A DNA stretch of 64,000 nt from Pelagadaptatus aseana (GTDB lineage Bacteria; Pseudomonadota; Gammaproteobacteria; Pseudomonadales; Cellvibrionaceae). The stretch lies in contig BAABNI010000007.1 in assembly GCA_040365065.1 (NCBI GenBank), forward strand, positions 122,974 through 186,973, given 5' to 3'. Under the pieces are notes generated by a model. It did not search any database, was not told the DNA's origin, and saw only the letters and a program-made list of their open reading frames with translations. Of the stretch, positions 36,176 through 45,224 are shown piece by piece. The position numbers and the translations under genes were made by a program. Numbering within the stretch: the first letter of the stretch is position 1; the number at the start of each line of letters is the position of its first letter.

Positions 36176-36269
36176 CTGGGTGGTGCTTTCTGGGACCGTT
36201 TGCCGCAGGGATGCGGCAACCGAGCCTACAGGGATGTATTCACGGCGTGTCTCAGAAAGCATTACCCAG
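36176..36269 (-). repeat. Palindromic repeat element D
   Basis: Outer arms at 36176-36196 and 36249-36269 pair at 18 of 21 positions (CTGGGTGGTGCTTTCTGGGAC against its partner). The core is on the minus strand and is identical to that of element A over about 30 bases. The inner hairpin TTGCCGCA/TGCGGCAA resembles that of element B. Confidence 0.88.
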
Positions 36270-36371
36270 TAGCCGACCGATGGCTTGAAAGCCAAAGTCA
36301 CTTTAATAAGACTAATTTTACAGCCGCCATAATATTCACAGGCCAACAATAAAACAAATTCATAATTTTCA

Positions 36372-36402
36372 TAAATTGAATTCCTTTTTGGAATAGAATT
36401 TA
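36372..36402. promoter_or_regulatory. LysR-type operator upstream of the lysR gene
   Basis: A perfect interrupted palindrome ATTCC-TTTTT-GGAAT at 36380-36394 fits the T-N11-A box bound by LysR-family regulators. It extends to imperfect arms from TAAATT (36372) to AATTTA (36402). It lies 45 bases from the lysR start, where autoregulation would be expected. Confidence 0.6.
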
Positions 36403-36438
36403 ATAACCCATGAATTCCCTGCGAATACAAAAAACGCT

Positions 36439-37302
36439 ATGGACACATCCCAACTCAAAGCCTTTGTTACGGTAGCCGACTGCCAGTCCTTCTCGGTGGC
36501 GGCAGAAACGCTGCACCTGACCCAACCGGCGGTGAGCAAACGGGTGGCCAGCCTCGAACACAATCTCGACAGCAAACTCTTGGACCGCATTGGCCGCAAT
36601 CTGCAATTAACGGAGGCCGGCAAAGCACTGCTGCCCAGAGCCAAAACCATTCTGGGAGAGCTGGAGGATGCCCAACGGGAAATTCACAACCTAAGCGGCA
36701 CCGTACAGGGCACACTGCGTGTGGCCACCAGTCACCATATCGGCCTGCACCACCTGCCGGCGATTCTGAGCCGCTACACCGAGCAATACCCAAACGTTCA
36801 ACTGCAACTGGAATTTCTCGACTCCGATACCGCCTATGAGGCAGTGCATCGGGGTGATGTGGAATTAGCCATCATTACCTTAACCAGCGGCACCATCCAA
36901 GGGATTGATACCACCCCTCTCTGGACCGACCCACTGGAATTTGTGGTTGCCAAGCACCATCCGCTGGCAGAACACCCCCACCCTCAACTCAGAGATCTGG
37001 TCAATTACCCGGCCCTGCTTCCCGAATCCGGCACGGAAACCACCCGCAAAGTAGAGGCCCTGATGCACCGCCACAAACTCTCGCTCAACCAGACCATGCC
37101 CACCAATTATCTGGAAACCATCAAGATGATGGTCACTATTGGTTTGGGTTGGAGCGCCCTGCCCACAACCATTATTGACGATCAGTTGCAGCCATTGACA
37201 TTTAAAGAGGTAAAGCTGGAGCGCACACTGGGTTGCATCAGCCATTCGGGGCGATCCCTGAGCAATGCCGCCGAAGCTTTTCTGCAGGAATTGCGGGCTT
37301 AG
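36439..37302 (+). CDS. LysR family transcriptional regulator divergent from leuC
   Basis: A 287-residue regulator. The N-terminal winged helix-turn-helix reads LKAFVTVADCQSFSVAAETLHLTQPAVSKRVASLE. The periplasmic-binding-like effector domain starts near residue 90 (GTLRVATSHHIGLHHLP). A divergent LysR gene next to leuC also occurs in Pseudomonas, so control of leucine synthesis is plausible, with an effector such as an isopropylmalate; this is an inference. A T-N11-A operator lies upstream. Its stop codon overlaps that of the convergent DUF2835 gene. Confidence 0.9.
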   Translation: MDTSQLKAFVTVADCQSFSVAAETLHLTQPAVSKRVASLEHNLDSKLLDRIGRNLQLTEAGKALLPRAKTILGELEDAQREIHNLSGTVQGTLRVATSHHIGLHHLPAILSRYTEQYPNVQLQLEFLDSDTAYEAVHRGDVELAIITLTSGTIQGIDTTPLWTDPLEFVVAKHHPLAEHPHPQLRDLVNYPALLPESGTETTRKVEALMHRHKLSLNQTMPTNYLETIKMMVTIGLGWSALPTTIIDDQLQPLTFKEVKLERTLGCISHSGRSLSNAAEAFLQELRA

Positions 37303-37520
37303 CCCACTTTTTCAATGCGCTCGAATTTATTGTCTGGCGAAAAATGAATATGAAAACGCCCTTTGATACCGTCTCGGGTAACAAAAGGGCGCAAGATATT
37401 GGCAGGAAAACGGACTGTGCGCCCATCGTGAGCGCGAGTAATCACATCCTTGACCGTGCCCGCATAGCTGCGGACGTATTCATCAGCACTGATATAAATA
37501 TCAACCTGTAGTACAGACAT
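37299..37520 (-). CDS. DUF2835 family small protein
   Basis: About 73 residues beginning MSVLQVDIYISADEYVRSYAGTVKDVI and containing GRTVRFPANILRPFVTRDGIKGRFHI, which matches the small DUF2835 family of gammaproteobacteria. The function is unknown. The ATG at 37520 is preferred to one at 37532 because family members start directly before the first beta strand. It follows the NAD-GDH gene by 39 bases on the same strand, so the two may share a transcript. Its stop overlaps that of lysR by four bases. Confidence 0.85.
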   Translation of the reverse strand: MSVLQVDIYISADEYVRSYAGTVKDVITRAHDGRTVRFPANILRPFVTRDGIKGRFHIHFSPDNKFERIEKVG

Positions 37521-37559
37521 AAGTACTGCCATAAAACCTGAATGGTAAACACTGCTCTA

Positions 37560-40500
37560 TCAGGGGTTAATGCTACAGGCGATTGAACCATCCTCCAAGG
37601 TCTGACAGTGCTGACTGGCTTGCGCCAGATCCAGTAATTCACGTAAGGCCACTGAGAACATGGCGTAGTCGGTACCAGGAGCTGCCTGCAACTCAGTGAT
37701 CATGGCGCGCCAGCGATCCACCAGCAATTGATGCTGCTCAATCCACATCTCGATCACCTGCTCCAGATTTTCATTGCCTCCCGACAGGCGCAAAATGGAA
37801 ACCGCCAGGGTTTTCATCTGCGATTCCACGTCGTCCATAAAGGCTTCACGCGCCATCGCCTGCCAAAAGCTTTCAACCGTGACATCGGCAATCTGTTTGG
37901 CAAACCAATGCAGCCCCAGTTTATCGGCTAACAGAAAATACACCCGAGCCACCACCAATGGGTCGGCATCGATGGTTTTCGCGGCATCGACGATGCTCAG
38001 TCCGGAGTAGAGAATCCTTGGCAAAGCCGTTTCAGCAGCCAGCTTTTTCGGGATGCCCTTATCCATCAACTCCTGACATTTTTCCTGCCACTCCTGCTGG
38101 GGTGCACCGCACATCACATCCGGCATTTTTGCCACCACGTTCTGGACCGCCTTGGCATAGGTGGTTACTTCGATTTTCGGTGACAGATGCCCCCGGCGAT
38201 TGCGCAGCAACCAACGGGTCGCCCGACGCATACGGTGCATAAAGCGTGACTGAATATCGTGCTGCAATGCGGAATCCACCTGATAGTCGAGACTTTCAAT
38301 GGATTCAAAAACATCGTGCATAGCGTAGATATCGCGGGCAGCCACATAGGCCTTGGCCAGATCAATCAATCCCGAGCCGGTTGACTCCGTCAGGCGATGG
38401 GCAAAGTTGATCCCCATGTGATTGACCATATCATTGGCCACCTGAGTCGCCACGATCTCCTTACGCAGGCGATGATCAAATATCTGTGGCGAATATTTCT
38501 TGCGCAACACCGGTGGAAATACCTCTTCCACGGAACGGGCTACGTATTCGTCATTAGTCAGTTCTTCATCGGCCAAAGCCTCTTTGAGCATCACCTTGGC
38601 GTAGGAAATCAACACCGACAGTTCAGGACGGGTCAGTGATTGACCGGCTTGCAGACGCTCCAGCAGATCATCGTCGGAAGGCAGGAATTCCAGCTCACGA
38701 TCAAGATGACCGGTCTCCTCCATATAATTCATAAAGCGCCGGTATTCACCTGCACGGGATTGCACCTGGCTCTCCGCCAGAGAAATCGCCTGCGTCTGCT
38801 TGTAGTTGTTATCCAATACCAGCTCTGCCACGGTATCGGTCATATCTGCCAACAACTTATTGCGCTGTTTGGAGGTCATATCCCCCGACGCAATGATGCC
38901 ATCAAGCAGGATCTTGATATTTACCTCATGGTCAGAGCAATCAACCCCGGCGGCGTTATCAATAAAGTCACTGTTACAGGCGCCGCCATTGAGACAGAAT
39001 TCGATCCGGCCCAGCTGGGTCAGCCCCAGGTTGCCGCCTTCACCAAACACCCGACAGCGCAGGTCTTCACCGTTGACCCGAAGCGTATCGTTAGCCTTGT
39101 CTCCCACGTCCGCGTGACTTTCGGTTTTGGCTTTGACATAGGTGCCAATACCGCCATTCCAAATCAGATCCACCGGCGCCTGTAACAGCGAGTGAATCAA
39201 CTCGGTAGGTGTCAGGCGATCCTCTTTGATATCGAATCGCTGCTGCATCTGCTTTGAGATGGGAATGGCTTTCGCCGCACGGGAGAACACACCCCCACCG
39301 GCCGAGATCAGCTTGTCGTTGTAGTCTGCCCAGGTCACCCCCGGGGTATTGAACATCCGCTGACGCTCTTTAAAGCTTTTGGCCGCATCCGGATTGGGGT
39401 CGATAAAAATGTGGAGATGATTAAAGGCCGCCGTCAACTGGATATGCTCAGACATCAGCATGCCATTGCCGAACACATCACCGGCCATATCGCCAATACC
39501 AATAACCGTAAAGTCTTGCTTCTGGACATCCAGCCCCTTCTCTTTGAAATGGCGCTGCACCGATACCCAGGCACCCCGCGCGGTAATACCCATACCCTTA
39601 TGGTCATAACCCTGACTGCCTCCGGAAGCGAAGGCATCACCCAGCCAGTGGTTGTACTCCAGCGAAATTTCATTGGCGATATCGGAAAAGGTGGCCGTGC
39701 CCTTATCCGCCGCAACCACCAGATAGGGATCATCGGGATCGCGGCGCACCACGTTTTGTGGCGGCACTATTTCACCTTCGATGATGTTATCGGTGACGTC
39801 GAGCAGACCGCGGATAAAGATCTGATAGCAGCGCACCCCCTCTTTCATAAAGGCTTCGCGACCGCCTTCTTTGGGTGGGCGCTTGACCACAAAGCCACCC
39901 TTGGCACCATTGGGAACAATCACCGCATTTTTTACCTGCTGGGCTTTGACCAGACCCAGAACTTCTGTGCGGTAATCCTGCAGGCGGTCGGACCAGCGTA
40001 AGCCGCCACGCGCCACCTGACCGCCGCGCAAGTGCACACCTTCAATGCAGGGCGAAAACACAAAAATTTCAAACATGGGCCGCGGTTCTGGCACATCCGG
40101 GATATCGCGAGTGCTGAACTTGAAGGAAATATAATCTTTATGCTCCCCGTCTTTATCCATCTGGAAAAAATTGGTGCGCAAGGTGCCACGTATGACGTCC
40201 AGATAACGGCGGATAATGCGGTCTTCATTGAGATTTGAGACGTCATCCAGACTCTGGATAATCTTGCTCTCCAGCCGGGCAATTCGCTCCAGATCTTTTT
40301 CCGTACCGTGATTCAGGCGGGGATCAAAGCAGGACTTGAACAGTGCCACCAGATTGCGGGTAATCTCCAGATGATTGGTCAGGGTAGCCGCGATATAGGT
40401 CTTGCTGAAAGGGAAATTGGTCTGCTTCATATAACAGGCATAAGCCCGCAAAACAGACACCTCACGCCACTCCAGACGCGCCCCCAGCACCAGATGGTTA

Positions 40501-42476
40501 AAACTGTCACTCTCGGCACTGCCCCGCCAGATGGATTCAAAGGCATCCTGAAAGTGTCCTCGGGCCTGATGAAAATCGATACTCTCGGAATTGGCGTACT
40601 TGAGATCAAAATCGTGCATCCAGACATCGTCACCATCGGCACTGCGAATCCGATACGGGTGCTCACCAATAACCCGAAGCCCCAGATTTTCGAGCAGCGG
40701 AATGATGTCGGACAACTCCAATTGTTCGCTCAGACGAAACACCTTGAAGCGCACCATATTGGTCTCGGCACCAATGGGCTGGTAAAAGCTCATCGCCAGG
40801 GTATCACTGTCATCCAGCTCACAGATGGAATCTATGTCATGGACTGCGGCACGGGCTTCAAAGTTTTCCTGATAGCCGGAAGAAAAAGCATTCTGATACT
40901 GCTCAAACAGGCGGGCGCCACTTTCCTCTCCATGGGAATCACACAGGGAGTCTCGCAAACGATCTTCCCAGCTCCGGGTGATATCAATAACCTGAGACTC
41001 AAGGCGTTTTACATCGTAATCCAGCTCTGCGCCGGCTTGTAGCTTAAAAACGATGTGGCATCGTGCCAGCACCGACTCGGAGAAATAGGTGGTAAACTCC
41101 AACTCTTCGGAGTGAACAGCCTCACCAATCAACGCCTGAATTTTTTCCCGAGTCTGGGTATTAAAGTCATCCCTCGGAACATAAAGAGTGCAGTTGACGA
41201 ACTTGCCGTAGGGGTCGCGGCGCATATACAGACGCACCATATGGCGCTCCTGAATATTGGCCACATCCAGCGCCGTTTCAAACAGCTCCGATTCACTGCT
41301 TTGCAGCAACTCGTCGCGGGGGAAGGTTTCCAGTACGCGTCTGAGGGCCTTGCCGTCGTGGCTGTCGTTATGCAGACCCGAGCGCTCCATTACCCGCGAC
41401 ACCTTTTCGCGCATCACCGGAATCAGGGATGGCGACAAACTGTAAACCGGAGACGTGTAGAGTCCCAAAAAGCGAGACTCGCCAATCACTTTACCGTTCC
41501 CATCAAAACGCTTTACCACCACATAATCGGAATAGGCGTAGCGGTGCACTCTTGAGCGCATTGAGGATTTGGTAAATGACAGCACCTGAGGGCTCAGGTA
41601 AAAGCGCGACATCCCGGGGTTAAAATCATCCACCGCGACAGGCTCGGTAGTGGTGTTACTTTCGCGGAAGATCCCCAGACGCTTATCGGGAACCTCGCGC
41701 AGCAATTTCTCACCGCCCTGCTCTAAAAATTCATATTCGGAGTAGCCCAGAAAGGTGTAATGGCCCTTTTCCATCCACTTGAGAAACTGCTGACTCTCTT
41801 TCACAGCAGCAGGCAATACCGACTCTCCCGCCTGCTTGAGACCCTTGGCGACTTCGCCACAGGCCTTGATCATAGGCTTATAGTCTTCGACCGCAGCGTT
41901 GACGTATCGCAGTACCTGTTCAATCCCCTTTGCCAGCTCCGACATAGCCGACTCATCCGTGTGAAGATTGATTTCAAAATACACCATGGCTTCCTGATGG
42001 TGTTTTTTGTTCTTGGTGTTTTTGTAGTCACCATCACGGGGCAACAGGTCAAGCAACTCGCCCTTGGCATCACGTGCCGCGGTGACCAGCGTGCTCTTCA
42101 CCGCATGTATTTCAATATTTCTGCGCTTGATTTCAATGCGGATGGAGTCCACCAGAAAAGGCATATCCTTCTGCGCGACAACAATAACCGTGTGCCCGCA
42201 AAGCCAGCCATCCTCTTCGAGATTGGGGTTAAAGACACGAACCTTGGCGCAGTCATCGGGGCGGGACTGGACATAATTCCACCAGAAGTAAAGGCTGCCG
42301 AACACATCGTTAATGGCACGCCCTTCCAGCTCGCTCAGAGGGTATTTATCAAAATAGATGCTGGAAAAAGTTTTCAGTTGCTGAGCTTCTTTTTTCTCGA
42401 GCTTTTCATCAATACACTCTCCCAACTGGCGCAACAGTGATTCTTTTGATTCTGACGCCACCATGCTTATATCCAT
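37560..42476 (-). CDS. gdhB: NAD-specific glutamate dehydrogenase, large (180 kDa) type
   Basis: A 1638-residue enzyme oxidatively deaminating glutamate to 2-oxoglutarate with NAD, used when amino acids are catabolised. It has the size and layout of the Pseudomonas/Streptomyces large GDH. A long N-terminal regulatory part with ACT-like modules is followed by the catalytic domain at about residues 780-1300. That domain contains GGLRWSDRLQDYRTEVLGLVKAQ and VKNAVIVPNGAKGGFVVKRP with the catalytic lysine region. The C-terminal domain is helical. The ATG at 42476 fits the family's N-terminus. It is divergent from the second moxR operon across 255 bases. Confidence 0.95.
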   Translation of the reverse strand: MDISMVASESKESLLRQLGECIDEKLEKKEAQQLKTFSSIYFDKYPLSELEGRAINDVFGSLYFWWNYVQSRPDDCAKVRVFNPNLEEDGWLCGHTVIVVAQKDMPFLVDSIRIEIKRRNIEIHAVKSTLVTAARDAKGELLDLLPRDGDYKNTKNKKHHQEAMVYFEINLHTDESAMSELAKGIEQVLRYVNAAVEDYKPMIKACGEVAKGLKQAGESVLPAAVKESQQFLKWMEKGHYTFLGYSEYEFLEQGGEKLLREVPDKRLGIFRESNTTTEPVAVDDFNPGMSRFYLSPQVLSFTKSSMRSRVHRYAYSDYVVVKRFDGNGKVIGESRFLGLYTSPVYSLSPSLIPVMREKVSRVMERSGLHNDSHDGKALRRVLETFPRDELLQSSESELFETALDVANIQERHMVRLYMRRDPYGKFVNCTLYVPRDDFNTQTREKIQALIGEAVHSEELEFTTYFSESVLARCHIVFKLQAGAELDYDVKRLESQVIDITRSWEDRLRDSLCDSHGEESGARLFEQYQNAFSSGYQENFEARAAVHDIDSICELDDSDTLAMSFYQPIGAETNMVRFKVFRLSEQLELSDIIPLLENLGLRVIGEHPYRIRSADGDDVWMHDFDLKYANSESIDFHQARGHFQDAFESIWRGSAESDSFNHLVLGARLEWREVSVLRAYACYMKQTNFPFSKTYIAATLTNHLEITRNLVALFKSCFDPRLNHGTEKDLERIARLESKIIQSLDDVSNLNEDRIIRRYLDVIRGTLRTNFFQMDKDGEHKDYISFKFSTRDIPDVPEPRPMFEIFVFSPCIEGVHLRGGQVARGGLRWSDRLQDYRTEVLGLVKAQQVKNAVIVPNGAKGGFVVKRPPKEGGREAFMKEGVRCYQIFIRGLLDVTDNIIEGEIVPPQNVVRRDPDDPYLVVAADKGTATFSDIANEISLEYNHWLGDAFASGGSQGYDHKGMGITARGAWVSVQRHFKEKGLDVQKQDFTVIGIGDMAGDVFGNGMLMSEHIQLTAAFNHLHIFIDPNPDAAKSFKERQRMFNTPGVTWADYNDKLISAGGGVFSRAAKAIPISKQMQQRFDIKEDRLTPTELIHSLLQAPVDLIWNGGIGTYVKAKTESHADVGDKANDTLRVNGEDLRCRVFGEGGNLGLTQLGRIEFCLNGGACNSDFIDNAAGVDCSDHEVNIKILLDGIIASGDMTSKQRNKLLADMTDTVAELVLDNNYKQTQAISLAESQVQSRAGEYRRFMNYMEETGHLDRELEFLPSDDDLLERLQAGQSLTRPELSVLISYAKVMLKEALADEELTNDEYVARSVEEVFPPVLRKKYSPQIFDHRLRKEIVATQVANDMVNHMGINFAHRLTESTGSGLIDLAKAYVAARDIYAMHDVFESIESLDYQVDSALQHDIQSRFMHRMRRATRWLLRNRRGHLSPKIEVTTYAKAVQNVVAKMPDVMCGAPQQEWQEKCQELMDKGIPKKLAAETALPRILYSGLSIVDAAKTIDADPLVVARVYFLLADKLGLHWFAKQIADVTVESFWQAMAREAFMDDVESQMKTLAVSILRLSGGNENLEQVIEMWIEQHQLLVDRWRAMITELQAAPGTDYAMFSVALRELLDLAQASQHCQTLEDGSIACSINP

Positions 42477-42731
42477 TCAATCATTCCTTAAACAGTCCAT
42501 CACTCATTATTATCGGCAGCCCACTTCTTAGAATTTACATTAAGAGTTGGCCATAACTGTGTCTAAGCATAGACCATGAAATCATCATCAAAGGGAACCT
42601 GAATCAAAAAAATCGGCCTACCAAACCAGCGTGACACCGGGTAAATCGCTGGAGACAATGCACTTCGCCCTGTAGAATCCTTCGCTGCCTAATAAAACAA
42701 AATAATTTCCGGAAAAGGACAACTGAACGAC

Positions 42732-43691
42732 ATGACCCAACAAGCGGCTCTCGACTCTCTGAAACAATGGCTGGAAGCTCAAATTATTGGCCAGGAGCAC
42801 TTGATAAACCGCCTGCTGATTGCCCTGCTGGCCGATGGCCATCTACTGGTGGAAGGCGCCCCCGGGCTGGCCAAAACCAAGGCCATTAAAGATTTGTCCA
42901 AGGGTATTGATGGTGAATTCCACCGCATCCAGTTCACCCCCGATTTGCTGCCGTCAGACGTCACCGGTACAGATATCTACCGCCCGGAAACCGCCACCTT
43001 CGAATTCCAGAGCGGCCCGATCTTCCACAATCTGGTGCTGGCCGATGAAATCAACCGGGCGCCTGCCAAGGTGCAATCAGCATTATTGGAAGCCATGGCC
43101 GAGCGCCAGATCAGTGTGGGACGTCACACCTATCCCCTGCCCGAGCTGTTTCTGGTGATGGCGACCCAAAACCCCATTGAGCAGGAAGGCACCTACCCTC
43201 TGCCAGAGGCACAGCTGGATCGCTTTCTGATGCATGTCCCGGTCTACTATCCCGGTGCAAGTGCCGAAAAAAATATTTTGCGACTGGCTCGCAATGAAGC
43301 CGCTCATGTCGAAGCCGCTGCGCCACCCAAGTTGAGCCAGCAAGACCTGTTTGCCATGCGCGAGCAGGTTTTAAATATCCACATGGCTGAGGCGGTCGAA
43401 GACTATATCGTGCAACTGACCATCGCCACCCGGGAGCCCGCGCAATACGGTGAGCAGCTGGCACAGTGGATCGAGTTTGGCGTCAGCCCCCGAGGCACCA
43501 TTGCCTTGGATCGCTGTGCCCGTGCCCACGCCTGGTTGCAGGGCAAGGATTTTGTCAGCCCCGACGACGTACAGGCCATCTTGCCCGACGTATTCCGCCA
43601 CCGTCTGTTATTGAGTTTTGAGGCCGAAGCCAGTGGCATCAATGCCGACCAGGTGATTCAGGCACTGCTGCAAGCGGTTCCCGTTGTCTGA
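42732..43691 (+). CDS. MoxR family AAA+ ATPase (second copy, Bat operon)
   Basis: A 319-residue AAA+ chaperone. Walker A is EGAPGLAKTKAIKDL. Walker B is LADEINRAPAKVQSALLEAM, sensor 1 is FLVMATQNPIEQEGTYPLPEAQLDRF, and the lid carries FGVSPRGTIALDRCARAHAW. It leads a six-gene unit with DUF58, DUF4381, two VWA proteins and BatD. In such operons the ATPase is thought to remodel the VWA partners at the inner membrane. An orthologous cluster lies near gdhB in Pseudomonas too. Confidence 0.94.
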   Translation: MTQQAALDSLKQWLEAQIIGQEHLINRLLIALLADGHLLVEGAPGLAKTKAIKDLSKGIDGEFHRIQFTPDLLPSDVTGTDIYRPETATFEFQSGPIFHNLVLADEINRAPAKVQSALLEAMAERQISVGRHTYPLPELFLVMATQNPIEQEGTYPLPEAQLDRFLMHVPVYYPGASAEKNILRLARNEAAHVEAAAPPKLSQQDLFAMREQVLNIHMAEAVEDYIVQLTIATREPAQYGEQLAQWIEFGVSPRGTIALDRCARAHAWLQGKDFVSPDDVQAILPDVFRHRLLLSFEAEASGINADQVIQALLQAVPVV

Positions 43692-43704
43692 TTCGTACCC
43701 AAGT

Positions 43705-44655
43705 ATGAACACCAAGCTGGACTTTCAAAAACCCGCCGAAGGGGCCTATACCCGCCTCGAGGATTTGCTCAACCTCCGATTTGTCGCCGGTGATCTGCGT
43801 TTATCGCCTCTCCAGCTGAGTCGCTCACAACTGGCCGGCGGCTTTCGCACCCGCTTTCGCGGTCGCGGCATGGAGTTTGAAGAGGTTCGCCACTATCAGG
43901 CCGGTGACGATATTCGCAGCATTGACTGGCGGGTAACCGCCCGCACTCAGGTGACCCACACCAAGCTGTTTCGCGAAGAGCGTGAGCGTCCGGTAATCCT
44001 GATGGTCGACCAACGCCCGGGCATGTTCTTTGGCAGCCGTACCTGCTTCAAGTCGGTACTGGCGGCCCATTGCGCCGCCATTCTGGGCTGGGTCGCTCTG
44101 GGCAACAACGATCGTATCGGCGGACTGATCTTTAACGATACCGAAGAGCGTGATTTGCGCCCTCAGCGTAACCGTCATGCCCAGCTCAGCCTGCTGCAGG
44201 AAATTGATCGATTCAATCACTCGCTTACAAGCCCTGTTGACGATGATCAGGCAATACCACTGGCCATTCGGCTTAACGATCTGCGCCGCATCGCCAAACC
44301 CGGCAGTGCCGTGGTGATCATCAGTGACTTCTCAGGCTTTGACAGCGAATGCGAAGAACGACTCTACCAACTGAGTCGCCACTGCGATGTGACCCTGTTG
44401 CACATTGTCGACCCACTGGAACAAAACCTGCCCGCCAGCAACCTGCTGACCATCAGCAACGGCCGCCAGAGGAGACGACTCAATAGCCATAACCGGCAAT
44501 TGCGCGACCAGTACCAGCAAGCCTTTGAACAAGAACGGGGAAAATTGCAGCAAAGCGCCAGAAGACTGGGTTTGCCTCAACTGTCATTGACCACCGAGCT
44601 GTCGGCTTACAGCCAACTGCAATCAATGTTCGGGAAAAAGCCATGCCGACGTTAA
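43705..44655 (+). CDS. DUF58 domain protein of the Bat operon
   Basis: About 316 residues. The DUF58 core is FRGRGMEFEEVRHYQAGDDIRSIDWRVTARTQVTHTKLFREERERP, and a VWA-like fold follows (VILMVDQRPGMFFGS). Unlike the DUF58 protein at 6.1 kb it has no membrane helix. The ATG at 43705 is chosen, 13 bases after the moxR stop. A TTG at 43684 overlapping the moxR end is an alternative. The gene overlaps the next by 13 bases, so the operon is tightly coupled. Confidence 0.9.
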   Translation: MNTKLDFQKPAEGAYTRLEDLLNLRFVAGDLRLSPLQLSRSQLAGGFRTRFRGRGMEFEEVRHYQAGDDIRSIDWRVTARTQVTHTKLFREERERPVILMVDQRPGMFFGSRTCFKSVLAAHCAAILGWVALGNNDRIGGLIFNDTEERDLRPQRNRHAQLSLLQEIDRFNHSLTSPVDDDQAIPLAIRLNDLRRIAKPGSAVVIISDFSGFDSECEERLYQLSRHCDVTLLHIVDPLEQNLPASNLLTISNGRQRRRLNSHNRQLRDQYQQAFEQERGKLQQSARRLGLPQLSLTTELSAYSQLQSMFGKKPCRR

Positions 44656-45224
44656 CACCCGCAATGACACAGCAAGCATTAACGCCGGGCATGCCACAAG
44701 CGCCTCAAGCGGCTGATCCTCTGGCGCAACTGCGGGACATTCATCTGCCTCAGGAAGCCATCAGCAATCTGCCTCTGGCACCGGGCTGGTGGCTGCTCGC
44801 CCTGTTATTGATTACGGCCATCAGCACCGCCATTGTACTTTGGCGCCGCCAGCGCCAACGCAACCGCTATCGGCAAGAGGCACTGACGCATTTGGGCCGG
44901 ATTGAAACCCAGCAAAACAGCGATCAGTCTCTGCTACAAGCGATTAACACTCTGCTCAAACGAACCGCAATCGCCGCTTACCCCTGCCACTTCAGTGGCA
45001 ATCTGCACGGTGAATCGTGGCTGGATTTTTTGCAGCACAGCAGTGGTATCAGCATCCCCGAAGATCTCAGACAATTTTGGATTGATAGCAGTTACGCCCG
45101 GCCCAAGGCAGACAATCATCAGGCCTTGCAACAGCAGATCTGCCAGTTTGCCCGAAGCTGGATTAGGCAACACAGGCACAAACTGGATGACTCGGTCAGC
45201 AACGGAGGGCAAACGACATGCTGA
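44643..45224 (+). CDS. DUF4381 membrane protein of the Bat operon
   Basis: A 193-residue protein. A polar N-terminus leads to RDIHLPQEAISNLPLAPGWWLLALLLI, the DUF4381 signature with one membrane helix (about residues 52-72). A cytoplasmic helical domain of about 120 residues follows. It overlaps the genes on both sides by a few bases. The role is unknown apart from its constant association with MoxR and VWA genes. Confidence 0.88.
   Translation: MPTLTPAMTQQALTPGMPQAPQAADPLAQLRDIHLPQEAISNLPLAPGWWLLALLLITAISTAIVLWRRQRQRNRYRQEALTHLGRIETQQNSDQSLLQAINTLLKRTAIAAYPCHFSGNLHGESWLDFLQHSSGISIPEDLRQFWIDSSYARPKADNHQALQQQICQFARSWIRQHRHKLDDSVSNGGQTTC

Larger units (their letters stand above)
35953..36438. 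other. Divergent leuC/lysR control region with two palindromic elements
   Basis: This 486-base gap contains elements C and D in opposite orientations and, close to lysR, a LysR-type operator. The promoter for leuC should lie between 35953 and element C or within the repeats. I could not assign -10/-35 boxes with confidence. No credible gene is present. Confidence 0.7.

Noticed and set aside
22452..36269. CRISPR array
   Set aside because: The repeats are palindromic, only two per locus, and in opposite orientations, without regular spacers or cas genes.
36134..36430. Minus-strand open frame of 98 codons between leuC and lysR
   Set aside because: It spans palindromic element D and the LysR operator and has no recognisable protein features, so it is treated as chance.
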